A stretch of DNA of 64,000 nt. Origin: Cellulophaga sp. BC115SP. GTDB taxonomy: Bacteria; Bacteroidota; Bacteroidia; Cytophagales; Spirosomataceae. The translations under genes and the position numbers were made by a program. The notes below the pieces were generated by a model. The model ran no database searches. It was given only the letters and a program-made list of their open reading frames with translations, and was not told where the DNA came from. The stretch's first letter is position 1; every line of letters begins with the position of its first letter. Location of the stretch: the NCBI RefSeq assembly GCF_009905545.1, contig NZ_JAAALB010000011.1:62001-126000 (forward strand), written 5' to 3'. This document shows positions 49,211-58,584 of this stretch, piece by piece.

Positions 49211-50458
49211 TTAAAAATTATAATTTACTATATCTTTAACATCTTTAGGTTTTATAACAACTTCAGATTCATTAATTGGAATTTTTAAAATCTCAGTACT
49301 CACGCTATAACATGGTTCTGACATTGGAATTTTCATTGGATCTAAATAGTTTCTTTTAAAATCTTGAAAACTCATTTGTGTAAAAGTAAGATTTTCTTTT
49401 GATTCTGAACTTGGGTGCAGGTTGTAGGAACCTGTTAGCACCTCTACATAACTATTTGTACCATCAGGAATAATTCCAGCATAGAATTTAGCATGAAACT
49501 TAGTTGTACTACTGTTAACCTTTTCGATATTTTCATTCAATAAATTATATCCTTCATACAACTTAAAAGTTTCTTTACTGAAAACTTCTCTAATTTTGCC
49601 ATACTCAGATTTCCTTATTGTTATTTGAAATTTTTTGAATGTATCTAAGCTTAAAAACCACTTAAGTAGTTCATTAAATTTATCAGGATTTTTAATTGAT
49701 AATTTTTTATCGAAACCAATGAATGGAGATACTATTATTATGTTTGAAGCAAGGAGATTCCACCGTAAAATAAACTTTTCAAGAATTCTTTTACACTGCT
49801 CTCTTGTATAAACTCCATTAATATTCGGTTCAAATTTCTGAGTATCTACAATGAAAAAATCTTCTTTTGAGTATCTTTTCTCTAAAGTACTAAATTTTGA
49901 ATAGGCTGTGTATTCAATCTCTCTTTTGCACTCAGAACAATTAGTACTTGAGTTAAAAGAGATTATATTGGGATTATACCAATCTCGCATATAAGCTTGA
50001 AAACAGCCTTCGTAGTCATTATTTATTAAATCAAGATTGTTCTCTAAATCATTAAATACCTCTTTTTCAATATTATTCTTACATTCCGAGCAAATAAAAA
50101 TCTTATCGTTATGATTAATGCTAAAAATAGGGTTTACTTGCCAAGCATTTTTAAATATTGGATTGGAATCTTGTCCTGTAGTGGTTATAATCTCTCTAGC
50201 TGTTGGATAGTTGTTCGACCAGCTAAAATCAGTAATATCTTTAACAGTAAAATTATTCCCTATTATTCTTGAGCCAACTCCAATATTATGAATTGGGTTT
50301 TGGGCTTCAATGAAAAACGTGGTATTACATTGATTACAATAAAGGATAAACCCTCCTTCGTCATTTATCCCTCCTTTAAAAACAACTTCATCAATTTCAC
50401 CTTTATTTGTACAAGATGAACATTGAAAATATATTGATCTATTCACTATATTTTGCAT
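49211..50458 (-). CDS. orphan protein with two CxxC zinc-ribbon pairs and an HKD (phospholipase D-like) motif
   Basis: The 415-residue protein has four CxxC pairs in two sets, C13/C16 with C41/C44 and C123/C126 with C174/C177, likely two zinc ribbons. The C-terminal part carries a single HKD-like motif: H322-x-K324 (TKFHAKFYAG), then a GSYNLHPSS block; the Asp normally found in HxKxxxxD is not at its expected place. IIVSPFIGFDKKLS fits the start of a PLDc_2-type fold. Single-HKD proteins include nucleases that act as dimers. Very Asn/Lys/Ile-rich, it stands alone between an esterase gene and about 1 kb of repeat-rich DNA, which suggests recent transfer. No helicase or partner gene is next to it. 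Function unknown. Confidence 0.75.
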   Translation of the reverse strand: MQNIVNRSIYFQCSSCTNKGEIDEVVFKGGINDEGGFILYCNQCNTTFFIEAQNPIHNIGVGSRIIGNNFTVKDITDFSWSNNYPTAREIITTTGQDSNPIFKNAWQVNPIFSINHNDKIFICSECKNNIEKEVFNDLENNLDLINNDYEGCFQAYMRDWYNPNIISFNSSTNCSECKREIEYTAYSKFSTLEKRYSKEDFFIVDTQKFEPNINGVYTREQCKRILEKFILRWNLLASNIIIVSPFIGFDKKLSIKNPDKFNELLKWFLSLDTFKKFQITIRKSEYGKIREVFSKETFKLYEGYNLLNENIEKVNSSTTKFHAKFYAGIIPDGTNSYVEVLTGSYNLHPSSESKENLTFTQMSFQDFKRNYLDPMKIPMSEPCYSVSTEILKIPINESEVVIKPKDVKDIVNYNF

Positions 50459-50653
50459 ATCATACCAAGTATTTACTGTTGCTAATGAATTATGCCTTAA
50501 AGAATATCAAAGTTCAAGATATTTTAAGTTTTTATTAGTGTGATTAGAGGACACTTTGGATAAATACTATTTCGTAAATCTGGTAATTAATTTGAAAATA
50601 AATACTCTCTCTTCCTCGGGTAAATGATAAATATCAAAAATTTAGATGTATAA

Positions 50654-50832
50654 TAGACTTTATCACGGTTTGTAACAAGTAGGTTTAATTAATGATAATG
50701 CTTACATACAACTCAGTCTATTTTGATAAGTAAAAACAGTAAATTAGCGAAATTTAAGGCATTTATATATCCTTAGAAAATCAATGCAGATTACGCTCTT
50801 ATCCTATAATAAATAAACCGTGATAAAGTCTA
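50654..50832. repeat. 18-bp perfect inverted repeat, 179 bp span
   Basis: TAGACTTTATCACGGTTT (50654-50671) and AAACCGTGATAAAGTCTA (50815-50832) are exact complements. The span contains no ORF. The AT-rich stretch before it (50459-50653) holds nothing recognisable. The arms could be the ends of a small non-autonomous element, but no flanking direct repeat was seen. Confidence 0.75.
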
Positions 50833-50843
50833 ATATATCTCAT

Positions 50844-50986
50844 CTGATTACTGGACAAAATTGAATTTACTAGTTCAAGACTTAGTCTTGGACTTACTTT
50901 TTTAACAGTTTAAAACTGTTTTTAAAAAAATCTCTGAAAAAGTCGATACACCTGAATCAGACTTTCTCGTTTTGTCCAGTAATCAA
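50844..50986. mobile_element. 143-bp MITE-like element with 15-bp TIRs and 9-bp flanking direct repeats
   Basis: GATTACTGGACAAAA (50846-50860) and TTTTGTCCAGTAATC (50970-50984) are perfect terminal inverted repeats. ATATCTCAT occurs on both sides (50835-50843 and 50987-50995), each 2 bp from the repeat, as expected for a target-site duplication. The interior has no ORF but contains a stretch related to 7662-7707 and 15 identical bases (GACTTAGTCTTGGAC) also at 7085-7099. No transposase is present, so movement would depend on one elsewhere. Confidence 0.8.
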
Positions 50987-50995
50987 ATATCTCAT

Positions 50996-51259
50996 AATTA
51001 AAACACTCTAAAAGTTTACTAATCTAACAAGTTGGAATAGTTATTCTAAAACGTATCACCTGTAGACTTTATTTAGCATAAAATTATAATCATTTTAAGA
51101 GTTCTGTGAGTTCTCATTTCTTGTCTACCTCTAATAAATAGTACAACCAAGTCTGGACAAAGCACTTTAACAGTGCTAAGGAAAGACAGAAAGAACTTTT
51201 GTAAAAATGATCAAAAAAACGTAAGGTTAATGATGACCATTTGCCATATAATATACATA
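50996..51259. other. AT-rich intergenic DNA between two repeats
   Basis: No gene is visible. A small AGCACT/AGTGCT hairpin lies near 51162-51180. The composition suggests decayed or mobile DNA like its surroundings. Confidence 0.4.
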
Positions 51260-51391
51260 GAACCTATTTATACTGTCTGAGCGCAGCGAGTTTATAAATT
51301 CTTGAATTTTTTGTTACTTTTTGTTTCAAGACAAAAAGTAAGGCGAAGAATTAATCGATCAAACTGTTTTTGGAAAAGTTTAAACAGGTTC
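51260..51391. repeat. short copy of the repeat found at 20997-21212
   Basis: The left end GAACCTATTTATACTG and right end AAAGTTTAAACAGGTTC are imperfect complements. The inner landmarks (TGAGCGCAGCGAG, TTATAAATTCTTGAATTTTTTG, TTACTTTTTGTTTCAAG, AAAAAGTAAGGCGAAGAATTAATC) follow those of the longer copy in the same order. Compared with it, this copy lacks the GC-rich insert. It lies just after the kinase gene (51449-52477, minus strand). Confidence 0.85.
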
Positions 51392-51448
51392 ATAATTTAA
51401 AAAAGAGTATTTTCGTTTTTAGGAGGAAACATTAAATTTTCCTCTTTT

Positions 51449-52477
51449 TTACGAATAATGAATCAAAACCTGCGAAACCACTTTATCTTCTTCTTGCAAT
51501 AATTGTAATTCTGCTTTTTCTTGAAAATTGATAGAAAGTCGGCGTTGAAGGTTTTTCATTCCTACTCCTATTCGTTTGTTCTCTAAACTTAGCGTTCCAG
51601 CATTGGTAACCCTAATCATCAAAACTTTCTCCGACATTCGGGCTTGAATCATAATATCTCCCCCATTTTTCGTTTTCCCAACACCATGTTTGATGGCATT
51701 TTCGACTAATAATTGCAACGACATGGGTGGTACTTTACAGCCCATAGTGGCTCTTTCTATCATAAACTGGTATCGTAACCTTTCTTCATATCTTAATTTT
51801 TCTAGAAAAAGATAGTCTTTTACTAATTTCAACTCCTCCTCAAAACTTACCAGTTGATGATTACCCATGGACAATGAGGTACGCAACAAATCTGATAATT
51901 CCGTTAGTGCATGGCGTGCCAAAGCTGGGTCTGTCAAGGTGAGCGCCTTGATGCTATTGATTGCATTAAAGAGAAAATGCGGATTAAGCTGGTTTTTAAG
52001 GTTTTCTAATTCCGCAATTTTGAGGAGCGTTTCAGCCTTACTTAGCTGAATCTCCTTTTGATGTGAAACCCTTTCCATGATGATTAAATGGAAAAACAAA
52101 AACCAAATAATAACATAACGGATAGACTCTACGTAAAACTGAAGATAATCGCCCAATTCGAGCGGCAAACCCATACTTGGTTTTCTATATCGCTGAAAAC
52201 CAAAAGCAAAGTCTTGTAAATAAAATGCACCTCCTACTACCACGATTCCTAAAAGGGCATAGGGTATTACATTTCTTTTATTAGCAAGCTTTTTATTGAA
52301 TATCTCTTTATAAATATGTGTAAGAACTAATCCAATAAAAAAACTAATTACTAAATAAATAGGCAAATTGTAGCCCTGCTCAAAATACTTTGAGTTAGGT
52401 TGTCTGAGTACAAAAGTGGTAAATATCCACCAGCTAAACTGTCCTATCCAGTAAACTCGTGAGTCTAGTAACTTCAT
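51449..52477 (-). CDS. LytS/YehU-type sensor histidine kinase
   Basis: The 342-residue protein has four N-terminal helices (within residues 10-135) and no extracellular sensor domain. The His_kinase block has H167 in NQLNPHFLFNAINSIKAL. The ATPase domain carries LQLLVENAIKHGV and GVGMKNLQRRL. Such kinases normally pair with a LytTR response regulator in the next gene. Here the downstream DNA is repeats, so the partner is missing from this locus. The gene lies 74 bp after a large peptidase-propeller gene and may be in its operon. Confidence 0.9.
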   Translation of the reverse strand: MKLLDSRVYWIGQFSWWIFTTFVLRQPNSKYFEQGYNLPIYLVISFFIGLVLTHIYKEIFNKKLANKRNVIPYALLGIVVVGGAFYLQDFAFGFQRYRKPSMGLPLELGDYLQFYVESIRYVIIWFLFFHLIIMERVSHQKEIQLSKAETLLKIAELENLKNQLNPHFLFNAINSIKALTLTDPALARHALTELSDLLRTSLSMGNHQLVSFEEELKLVKDYLFLEKLRYEERLRYQFMIERATMGCKVPPMSLQLLVENAIKHGVGKTKNGGDIMIQARMSEKVLMIRVTNAGTLSLENKRIGVGMKNLQRRLSINFQEKAELQLLQEEDKVVSQVLIHYS

Positions 52478-52551
52478 TTTTTCTTTTTTAAGGATGTAAA
52501 TAATTTGCGGTACACCCCTGTTTGGCTATTTGGTTAAGGAAGACTTTTTTA

Positions 52552-55461
52552 TTAGAATCCTATATCTAAAACTACAGGCTGTATCAAAAATTGGTTCAGG
52601 TTTTGCAAATATACGAATCTTATACCGGCCTCAAAAGATTGAGAAAATCTCATCCAATGAAAATCTCCAGAAATATCCAGACCAAAAGATTTAAAGTTAC
52701 CTATATCACTACCTTTATAATTTAAAACTTTTGTTCCTTGACGAACAGTAAAGTCATAATTAGTTTCTCCATGTGATAAATCTGCAAAGAAATTAGTCTT
52801 AATACGCTTCAAATATACCCATCTTCCGATATTCCAGTCAGGTGTTGCTAGTGGCATTTTATAGTCAACACTAAGTGTATTGAGGTACTCATAATTACGA
52901 TACGAATAGCCTCTGGTGTAGGCGATAGGGCTTCCATACACATATAATTTATCATTTGGCGAACCATTCTGATTTTTAAAACCAAACTGCTGTTGGAACC
53001 CTCCACGTAATCTCAAACTATGATGAGGAGCTAACCCTGGTGTATAAAGACTTGCCTGTACTGCCGCCAAGCCTCCATCGATTACACTAGCAAAAGCATT
53101 TCTATAATAAAAGTTTACACTCTGTGCCCATTTGGGAGCGATGTCTCTAACAGACTGCTTTAGTTGCCTTGCATACGAGAATGTATAAATCATTGACTGA
53201 TTGAGTCCATTATATGACTCCGTCACATATCTTTTACCTAAATCATAACCATTTACTTGCATCATTGCCCAGTTGGCTGAGAAAGATAATGATTGAATAT
53301 ATTTTGATTTGGTAAAATTTAATGGTACTCTCAAGCCTACCAACAACTCTTGCTGATTCCATCGGTCAGAGGCTAGGCTATCCAAAGGCTGTGCATTGTC
53401 CAAATAAATGGAAGTCTTTCGTTGGGTATTTCGCAACGAGACATCTAGCATTGGGTAAAATGTTTGAAAACTCAAATTGGCATACGTTCCACTGGTTTGC
53501 TCATTCATATTGTAAGAATAACCTCCAGAGATAGCAGTAGTTCCCAACAAATCCTGAGACGACAACCCTGCGTAAAGCGTATTACCAGAAGAGGTAGTCA
53601 TAGCACCCCACGAATAGATATTGAAGATGTTGAATTTACTATACTTGCTGACTTCATAAGACTGATTAGGGACTTGTTTCAACAAATTTTGATGAGCTTC
53701 TTTCAGCACCATTTCCCCAAAATATCGTTTTGTCGAAACGGGATTAACTTCTTTCAGATCTGAATCATGCAAAGGCATATAAGCTAATCTATGACCATTT
53801 TTAGTGAAATCATTAAAAATTAACTCTTTCCCATCTTGTGAAATGGCAGGATTAAATCCTCCTAGTTTACGATTAGTGACCTGATAACGAGCTTGTTTAT
53901 CCAAACAAAACAAATACACATTATCTATCCCAGTCACTCCTGAATTAAAAAACAGGCTATCTCCAATCAAGACAGGATGTGCTAAATTTTCTTGACTACT
54001 CGCAAATAAGGCAGTCTCTTTACCTGACAAGTCTGTTTTTGTAATGGTTTTCTTTCCATCTTTTAGTTTTACAAAAACAATTTCATTCTGTTTTGTCCAT
54101 CTTGGATGAAGTAAAAAAGCATTGGTTGGATTTGATATTTTTTGTAAAACTTGTCCAGACTGGGCATCCAAAACGACCAAACTATATTTTTGTTCTGGTG
54201 TACTTTCTACACAGACAATCTTTGTAGCATCGGTATTTAGGCTAGGCGCTGCATATTTAGTTTTATGAGTGAGTGTTCTGATTTTCCCCTCATTGAAATC
54301 ATACGTTTTAATCACAGAATAATCCTTACGCGCCCAACGTGCATCATAAGCAATCTCTGCCCAAACTACTTTTGTTCCTTGTAAAGAAAGCATTCCTGCA
54401 TCGTTCCAAATCCCTAATTCTGCTATTTTTTCTTCTTCACCGTTTTTATCAACTGCGACTAATTGCGAAATAATATCTAAACCAGTTTTGACAACCAAAA
54501 TTCTACCGTCAGGCAAATATTGAGGATATAGATAATTGGAAAAGTATTTATCCTTACTCGCAATCTGAGTAGCAGGATTCTCCGTAATCTTACTTTGTTC
54601 TTCAATCCATTCTTTTTGAATATCTAAAAATGCATTTTTGTACAAATCTTCAACCCTAAGTCCAGTCACCTTTTTGATATTATTCGAAAAAGAAAAAGGA
54701 TAAAATGGAAATTGATAAGTTCCTGTCAATACTTTATCCCAAGCATCATTTCCATATTTCTTCTTCAAGTAAGTCGTTAAAAAATAACCACTTACATAGT
54801 AATTAGGAATATAATCTTTATAGGATTCTGTAACAGCTTTGGCGTAAGGATATATCTTACCAGAAGTCAACTGCGCACGCAAAGCCATATCAAAACTAGG
54901 AATTCGTCCTCTACCTGATGGTGTCATAGCAGTTTCTACTCCTACGGCATCTCCTTCTTTAAACCAATTAGGGGCTGTCAAACTGCTTACTACACCTAAG
55001 CCATTGTTTCCAAATAAATAATAAGCCAATTTTGAAATACCCGTCAAAGCTTTGTCATTTTGTACTACATGACGAAACTCATGTACTGCTAGTAAATCAA
55101 GCCAGTTGTTAGTTCCCAACAAATTAGGGTCTTGGGGTGGTGTCACAAAAAATTCACTTCTGCGCGGTAATAGCGTCACAAAACCATTAGATATGGTCGT
55201 CTGATTTTGTAATAACACTGAAATTTTCCGAGGATTTTTTCCGAGTGAGGAAGATACTGGTTCGTAAACCGTTTCCAAAACATTGGCCAAACGTTGCCCT
55301 TCTTCTGTATTGGTGGTAGGAAAAATAAGTCTGAAGTGTGGGGTATTGATTTTTGACCAGCGAACTGATGGAGGATTTTGTTGTAAACTATTTGTAGAAA
55401 CCTGAGCCAAATCCAAAAATGGACTCAATAGACCAAACACCAACAAAAGACTTTTTTTCAT
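52552..55461 (-). CDS. metallopeptidase - TolB-like propeller - outer-membrane barrel fusion
   Basis: The 969-residue protein has a signal peptide (residues 1-19). Residues about 35-290 look like a gluzincin peptidase: HEFRH (127-131) fits HExxH, and WFKEGDAVG supplies E169 as a likely third zinc ligand. Residues about 290-580 are a TolB/WD40-like propeller with repeated blades (YPQYLPDGRILVVK, LNTDATKIVCVES, ISQDGKELIFNDF). The C-terminal ~370 residues form beta-strands of an outer-membrane barrel that ends in Phe (QPVVLDIGF). The order peptidase-propeller-barrel is known from Bacteroidota but its role is not. It may cleave or secrete a surface protein. Confidence 0.8.
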   Translation of the reverse strand: MKKSLLLVFGLLSPFLDLAQVSTNSLQQNPPSVRWSKINTPHFRLIFPTTNTEEGQRLANVLETVYEPVSSSLGKNPRKISVLLQNQTTISNGFVTLLPRRSEFFVTPPQDPNLLGTNNWLDLLAVHEFRHVVQNDKALTGISKLAYYLFGNNGLGVVSSLTAPNWFKEGDAVGVETAMTPSGRGRIPSFDMALRAQLTSGKIYPYAKAVTESYKDYIPNYYVSGYFLTTYLKKKYGNDAWDKVLTGTYQFPFYPFSFSNNIKKVTGLRVEDLYKNAFLDIQKEWIEEQSKITENPATQIASKDKYFSNYLYPQYLPDGRILVVKTGLDIISQLVAVDKNGEEEKIAELGIWNDAGMLSLQGTKVVWAEIAYDARWARKDYSVIKTYDFNEGKIRTLTHKTKYAAPSLNTDATKIVCVESTPEQKYSLVVLDAQSGQVLQKISNPTNAFLLHPRWTKQNEIVFVKLKDGKKTITKTDLSGKETALFASSQENLAHPVLIGDSLFFNSGVTGIDNVYLFCLDKQARYQVTNRKLGGFNPAISQDGKELIFNDFTKNGHRLAYMPLHDSDLKEVNPVSTKRYFGEMVLKEAHQNLLKQVPNQSYEVSKYSKFNIFNIYSWGAMTTSSGNTLYAGLSSQDLLGTTAISGGYSYNMNEQTSGTYANLSFQTFYPMLDVSLRNTQRKTSIYLDNAQPLDSLASDRWNQQELLVGLRVPLNFTKSKYIQSLSFSANWAMMQVNGYDLGKRYVTESYNGLNQSMIYTFSYARQLKQSVRDIAPKWAQSVNFYYRNAFASVIDGGLAAVQASLYTPGLAPHHSLRLRGGFQQQFGFKNQNGSPNDKLYVYGSPIAYTRGYSYRNYEYLNTLSVDYKMPLATPDWNIGRWVYLKRIKTNFFADLSHGETNYDFTVRQGTKVLNYKGSDIGNFKSFGLDISGDFHWMRFSQSFEAGIRFVYLQNLNQFLIQPVVLDIGF

Positions 55462-55538
55462 AGAGATTATTTGGTTTGCGAGAATGGATGTATTAGTAAC
55501 GCTTGTTGAGTCGAACTCAACAAGCGCTATACGGTGTT

Positions 55539-56306
55539 TTAGTCAACCCAAGGGTCAAAAGTTTTTTCTAGTTCAGTCAAATAGCCCTTATTGCCATTTG
55601 GTCTTTTTAAGCTTTTGGTAAATTCATACCAATAACCGTCACCTACAGAGATATATTTTCCTGTATGCTTAGGTTCATTTTTCAAAGCTGCATCAGGGAT
55701 AAACTCACCGATAAAAACCTGTTGAATAATAGCATTAGCTTGCGCCCAAGTAATTGGTTTTGAGTCAGTTTTTCCAATACTATTGATACCCTCAGCTTGA
55801 CGCTTGGCATAGTAAAGGTTTAACTCAAAGTTTTTCATATTTTTATCTTTATCGATTCTGCGGTATTCCAAATGAAAAGGTGCTTCTTTTTGGGAAGTTT
55901 CATAAATAGCCTGAATCAATTCTTGAAGGAAATATTCCCAATCTGTTTGGTTAATAGGATTACCCGCAGATTGTTGATTTACTTCAATTTCGAAGAAGTT
56001 CATTTCCTCCTCCAACGCTTTATGATTAAATTTATTTGGCGTTTTTTTCAATATCTCTTTAATGGGTTCAAGCCATGCATTGTCAATCTGACCTTTCCAG
56101 CTGTAATCATCATTGAGAGAAAATCCTTCTTCCAAAATTTCCTCTTCGCTCAAATCTTCTCTATCGATATAGGCAATTTGGAAATCTACCCCGATGCCCT
56201 GCCCAGCAAATTGCATTTTTAGCAAAATCTGATGTGAAAATGGAGCACCGACCATATCGGCTGTCTCAAATTTTATTACTAATGATGATAATTGATTAAT
56301 TTCCAT
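55539..56306 (-). CDS. protein of unknown function
   Basis: The 255-residue, acidic protein shows no signal peptide and no membrane helix. It begins MEINQLSSLVIKFETADMVG and has a conserved-looking patch at TEWEYFLQEL-like residues 125-135 (INQTDWEYFLQELIQ). I recognise no family. It lies 77 bp upstream of the peptidase-propeller gene on the same strand and may share its transcript. Confidence 0.7.
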   Translation of the reverse strand: MEINQLSSLVIKFETADMVGAPFSHQILLKMQFAGQGIGVDFQIAYIDREDLSEEEILEEGFSLNDDYSWKGQIDNAWLEPIKEILKKTPNKFNHKALEEEMNFFEIEVNQQSAGNPINQTDWEYFLQELIQAIYETSQKEAPFHLEYRRIDKDKNMKNFELNLYYAKRQAEGINSIGKTDSKPITWAQANAIIQQVFIGEFIPDAALKNEPKHTGKYISVGDGYWYEFTKSLKRPNGNKGYLTELEKTFDPWVD

Positions 56307-56441
56307 TGGATACTTTTTTTGGTAAAATTGTGTTTTGTCACACTAACATTGTTGCTCATGCTCAAAGCATTGTTTTGTAGCAAATAGCAAAGTCACAAAG
56401 GTACAAAGGCTAATTTTGAAGGCAATGAATTGTCCAAAATT

Positions 56442-57533
56442 TTATGAGTTGGTATCCAAAAGCAAACGTTGAGCAATGACCCTTTTATCAATTTTACCCG
56501 AAGCTGTTTCAATAAATGTATTTACTAAAAAAATGGCTTTCGGGATTTTAAATTTGGATAATTTTTCAGCACATTTTTCTAAAATACTCTTTTCCTCTGT
56601 TTTCGTGATTTGGTTTGTTTCCCAAATCAACACGAGTTTTTGCCCTAATTTATCGTCGGGAATCCCCCAAGCAAAAAATCTTTTGTTCGACAATTCCTCA
56701 AAATACTCTTTGCAGATTTCTAAAACAACTTTCTCAACCTCCTCCAATTGTATCTTGACTCCTCCACTATTAATAATGTTGTCGTATCGACCTAAAATTT
56801 TGAATTTCTTATCCTCGGTTAATTCTACCACATCATTGGTAAATATCCATTCGTTATTAGAAGCAGGCGCTTTTATAGACAAACAAGAGCGCTCATCCAA
56901 CTTAATTTCGACTCCATCGAGTATCTCAAACTCATCAGAAATACTTTCGTTATTCAGTCTTTTGATAGCAATATGTGAAACCGTCTCTGTCATACCATAA
57001 GTGCTGAACACTGGCACGGAAAGTTGCTGAATTTGTGACTGTAAGGCCGCATTCACGGCTGCACCACCTACGATAATGGCTTTCATTTGGTTGATTTTTT
57101 GTAAGCCTATACCCCCATTTTCAATAATCTGTTGAATTTGTAAAGGGACAAGTGCCACAAAATCAAAATCATATTGAGATATCATTGGGTATTTCACAAA
57201 GGGATTTGAAACAGGTGGTACAATTACCAATTTCAAGCCTAGCGTCATCCCTCTTACTAGCATCATCACCCCTGCAATATACTCGATATTCACACAAACC
57301 AAAGCTGTATCACCCTTGTTTAAATCAAATGTTTTTCCTGTCAATTCGGCGCTTGCCTTCATCTGAGCACGGGTCAATTCAATCGGCTTGGGCGTACCAG
57401 TTGAGCCTGAGGTGTGGAGGACAAAAGTCTCAGCGCCAGACAACCATTTTTTACAAAATTCCAATGCTCGTTGCTCGTAGGCATCGTTGGAATTGGGTAA
57501 ATTTTCGTAAGAATCAATATATAGCATGCGCAA
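56442..57533 (-). CDS. menE: o-succinylbenzoate-CoA ligase-like AMP-binding enzyme
   Basis: The 363-residue protein is a compact adenylate-forming enzyme. The ATP loop TSGSTGTPKPIELT, STYGMTETVSHIA, LGRYDNIINSGGVKIQLEEVE and the C-terminal SGKIDKR (catalytic Lys region) are all there. Bacteroidota MenE proteins are of this short type, with a reduced N-terminal domain. The reaction activates o-succinylbenzoate for menaquinone synthesis. menB lies about 1.6 kb away on the other strand, which supports the call. A general acyl-CoA ligase role is the alternative. Confidence 0.82.
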   Translation of the reverse strand: MRMLYIDSYENLPNSNDAYEQRALEFCKKWLSGAETFVLHTSGSTGTPKPIELTRAQMKASAELTGKTFDLNKGDTALVCVNIEYIAGVMMLVRGMTLGLKLVIVPPVSNPFVKYPMISQYDFDFVALVPLQIQQIIENGGIGLQKINQMKAIIVGGAAVNAALQSQIQQLSVPVFSTYGMTETVSHIAIKRLNNESISDEFEILDGVEIKLDERSCLSIKAPASNNEWIFTNDVVELTEDKKFKILGRYDNIINSGGVKIQLEEVEKVVLEICKEYFEELSNKRFFAWGIPDDKLGQKLVLIWETNQITKTEEKSILEKCAEKLSKFKIPKAIFLVNTFIETASGKIDKRVIAQRLLLDTNS

Positions 57534-57614
57534 AAATACAAATCGACTGTAGCATTGTCTACCACAGTCGATTTTTTATGGTGAATATTAGAACCCAACC
57601 TTCTAAGATGGATT

Positions 57615-58103
57615 CTATTTGATTGCAACTTTATTCGATGCTGAGTCGAATGTAGCGGTGTATTGCTTCAACGGACTGCTTGCAGGAGCAGAAAGAACAG
57701 CACCAGTAGTCGAAAATTCGGAACCATGATTCGGGCATCTAAATTTGTTGTCATCTGCTACAAAATTAATCGTAGTACCTTCATGGGTACAAGCTTTGGC
57801 CAATGCAATAAAATTTCCAGCTTTTGTACGAGCAACTATTACATCGCCAACCACCAAGGCTGAGCCATTAGTTTTTAAAGTCGCATAATCTGAAGTGGAA
57901 ATATCAATGGTAAAATCAATTGTTCCTTTCGAACTGGCAGCATTGCCAGTAAACCCTGTACTAGTTGGATTGGTTGTAGTACCGCCTGTAGTACCACCTG
58001 ATGGCGTAGGGTCAGACTTGCTACTGCACCCTGATAAACAATTTTGTAAAATTATAGCACCCACACTGATGCCCACGAGCGACATGAATTCTTTACGTTC
58101 CAT
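57615..58103 (-). CDS. Rieske [2Fe-2S] lipoprotein
   Basis: The 162-residue protein has an N-terminal lipoprotein signal (ISVGAIILQNCLSGC, Cys near 26) and a Ser/Thr/Gly linker. The Rieske domain has the cluster ligands C105-x-H107 in ACTHEGTT and C123-x-x-H126 in RCPNHGSEF. It should sit on the membrane and carry electrons. No cytochrome b gene lies next to it, so it is not a classical bc1 subunit. It may work with a menaquinol pathway, but no partner can be named. Confidence 0.88.
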   Translation of the reverse strand: MERKEFMSLVGISVGAIILQNCLSGCSSKSDPTPSGGTTGGTTTNPTSTGFTGNAASSKGTIDFTIDISTSDYATLKTNGSALVVGDVIVARTKAGNFIALAKACTHEGTTINFVADDNKFRCPNHGSEFSTTGAVLSAPASSPLKQYTATFDSASNKVAIK

Positions 58104-58584
58104 GATAGATTGAAGAAGTTGTTTAAATAAGACAATATTACGAGAGTCGAGAATTTACATCCTCTTGCACAAGTTGATTTAGTACCACTTTCGTTAGAAA
58201 ATAGCACAATACGTTTTAAATGAAGAAATTATAAATTGCAACGCTAGAGAAAACGGTCAAGTATAAAAGAGAATAAACAGATATATGTAAGTAAATTAAA
58301 TGTATTTACAGATAAAAGCAAAGTAAAATGTGTAAATTATTTATTACGATTTTATACTCAAAATCAACTCTTTAGTAAAATTCTGTTTAATCCATTTTTG
58401 GGCACTAATCTATAACTTCAAAAACAATTTATAAGTCTCCAAGGTTACAACCTTGATTGAATTCTTGGAAAATCTCCAAAATTTGGTCTACCCAATAGAT
58501 AATATCCCTATTTTTGTAAAAGATTTCACAGGGATTTGAAAAACTTATCTATTTGCTTAAACACAAATAGATATATTATCTAAA
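58104..58584. other. intergenic region with small hairpins
   Basis: No gene was found in about 480 bp. TATCTATTTG (58546-58555) pairs with CAAATAGATA (58564-58573), and CAAGGTTACAACCTTG near 58440 is a short palindrome. The first lies just before the candidate operator of the DUF2452-menB unit. Confidence 0.5.
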
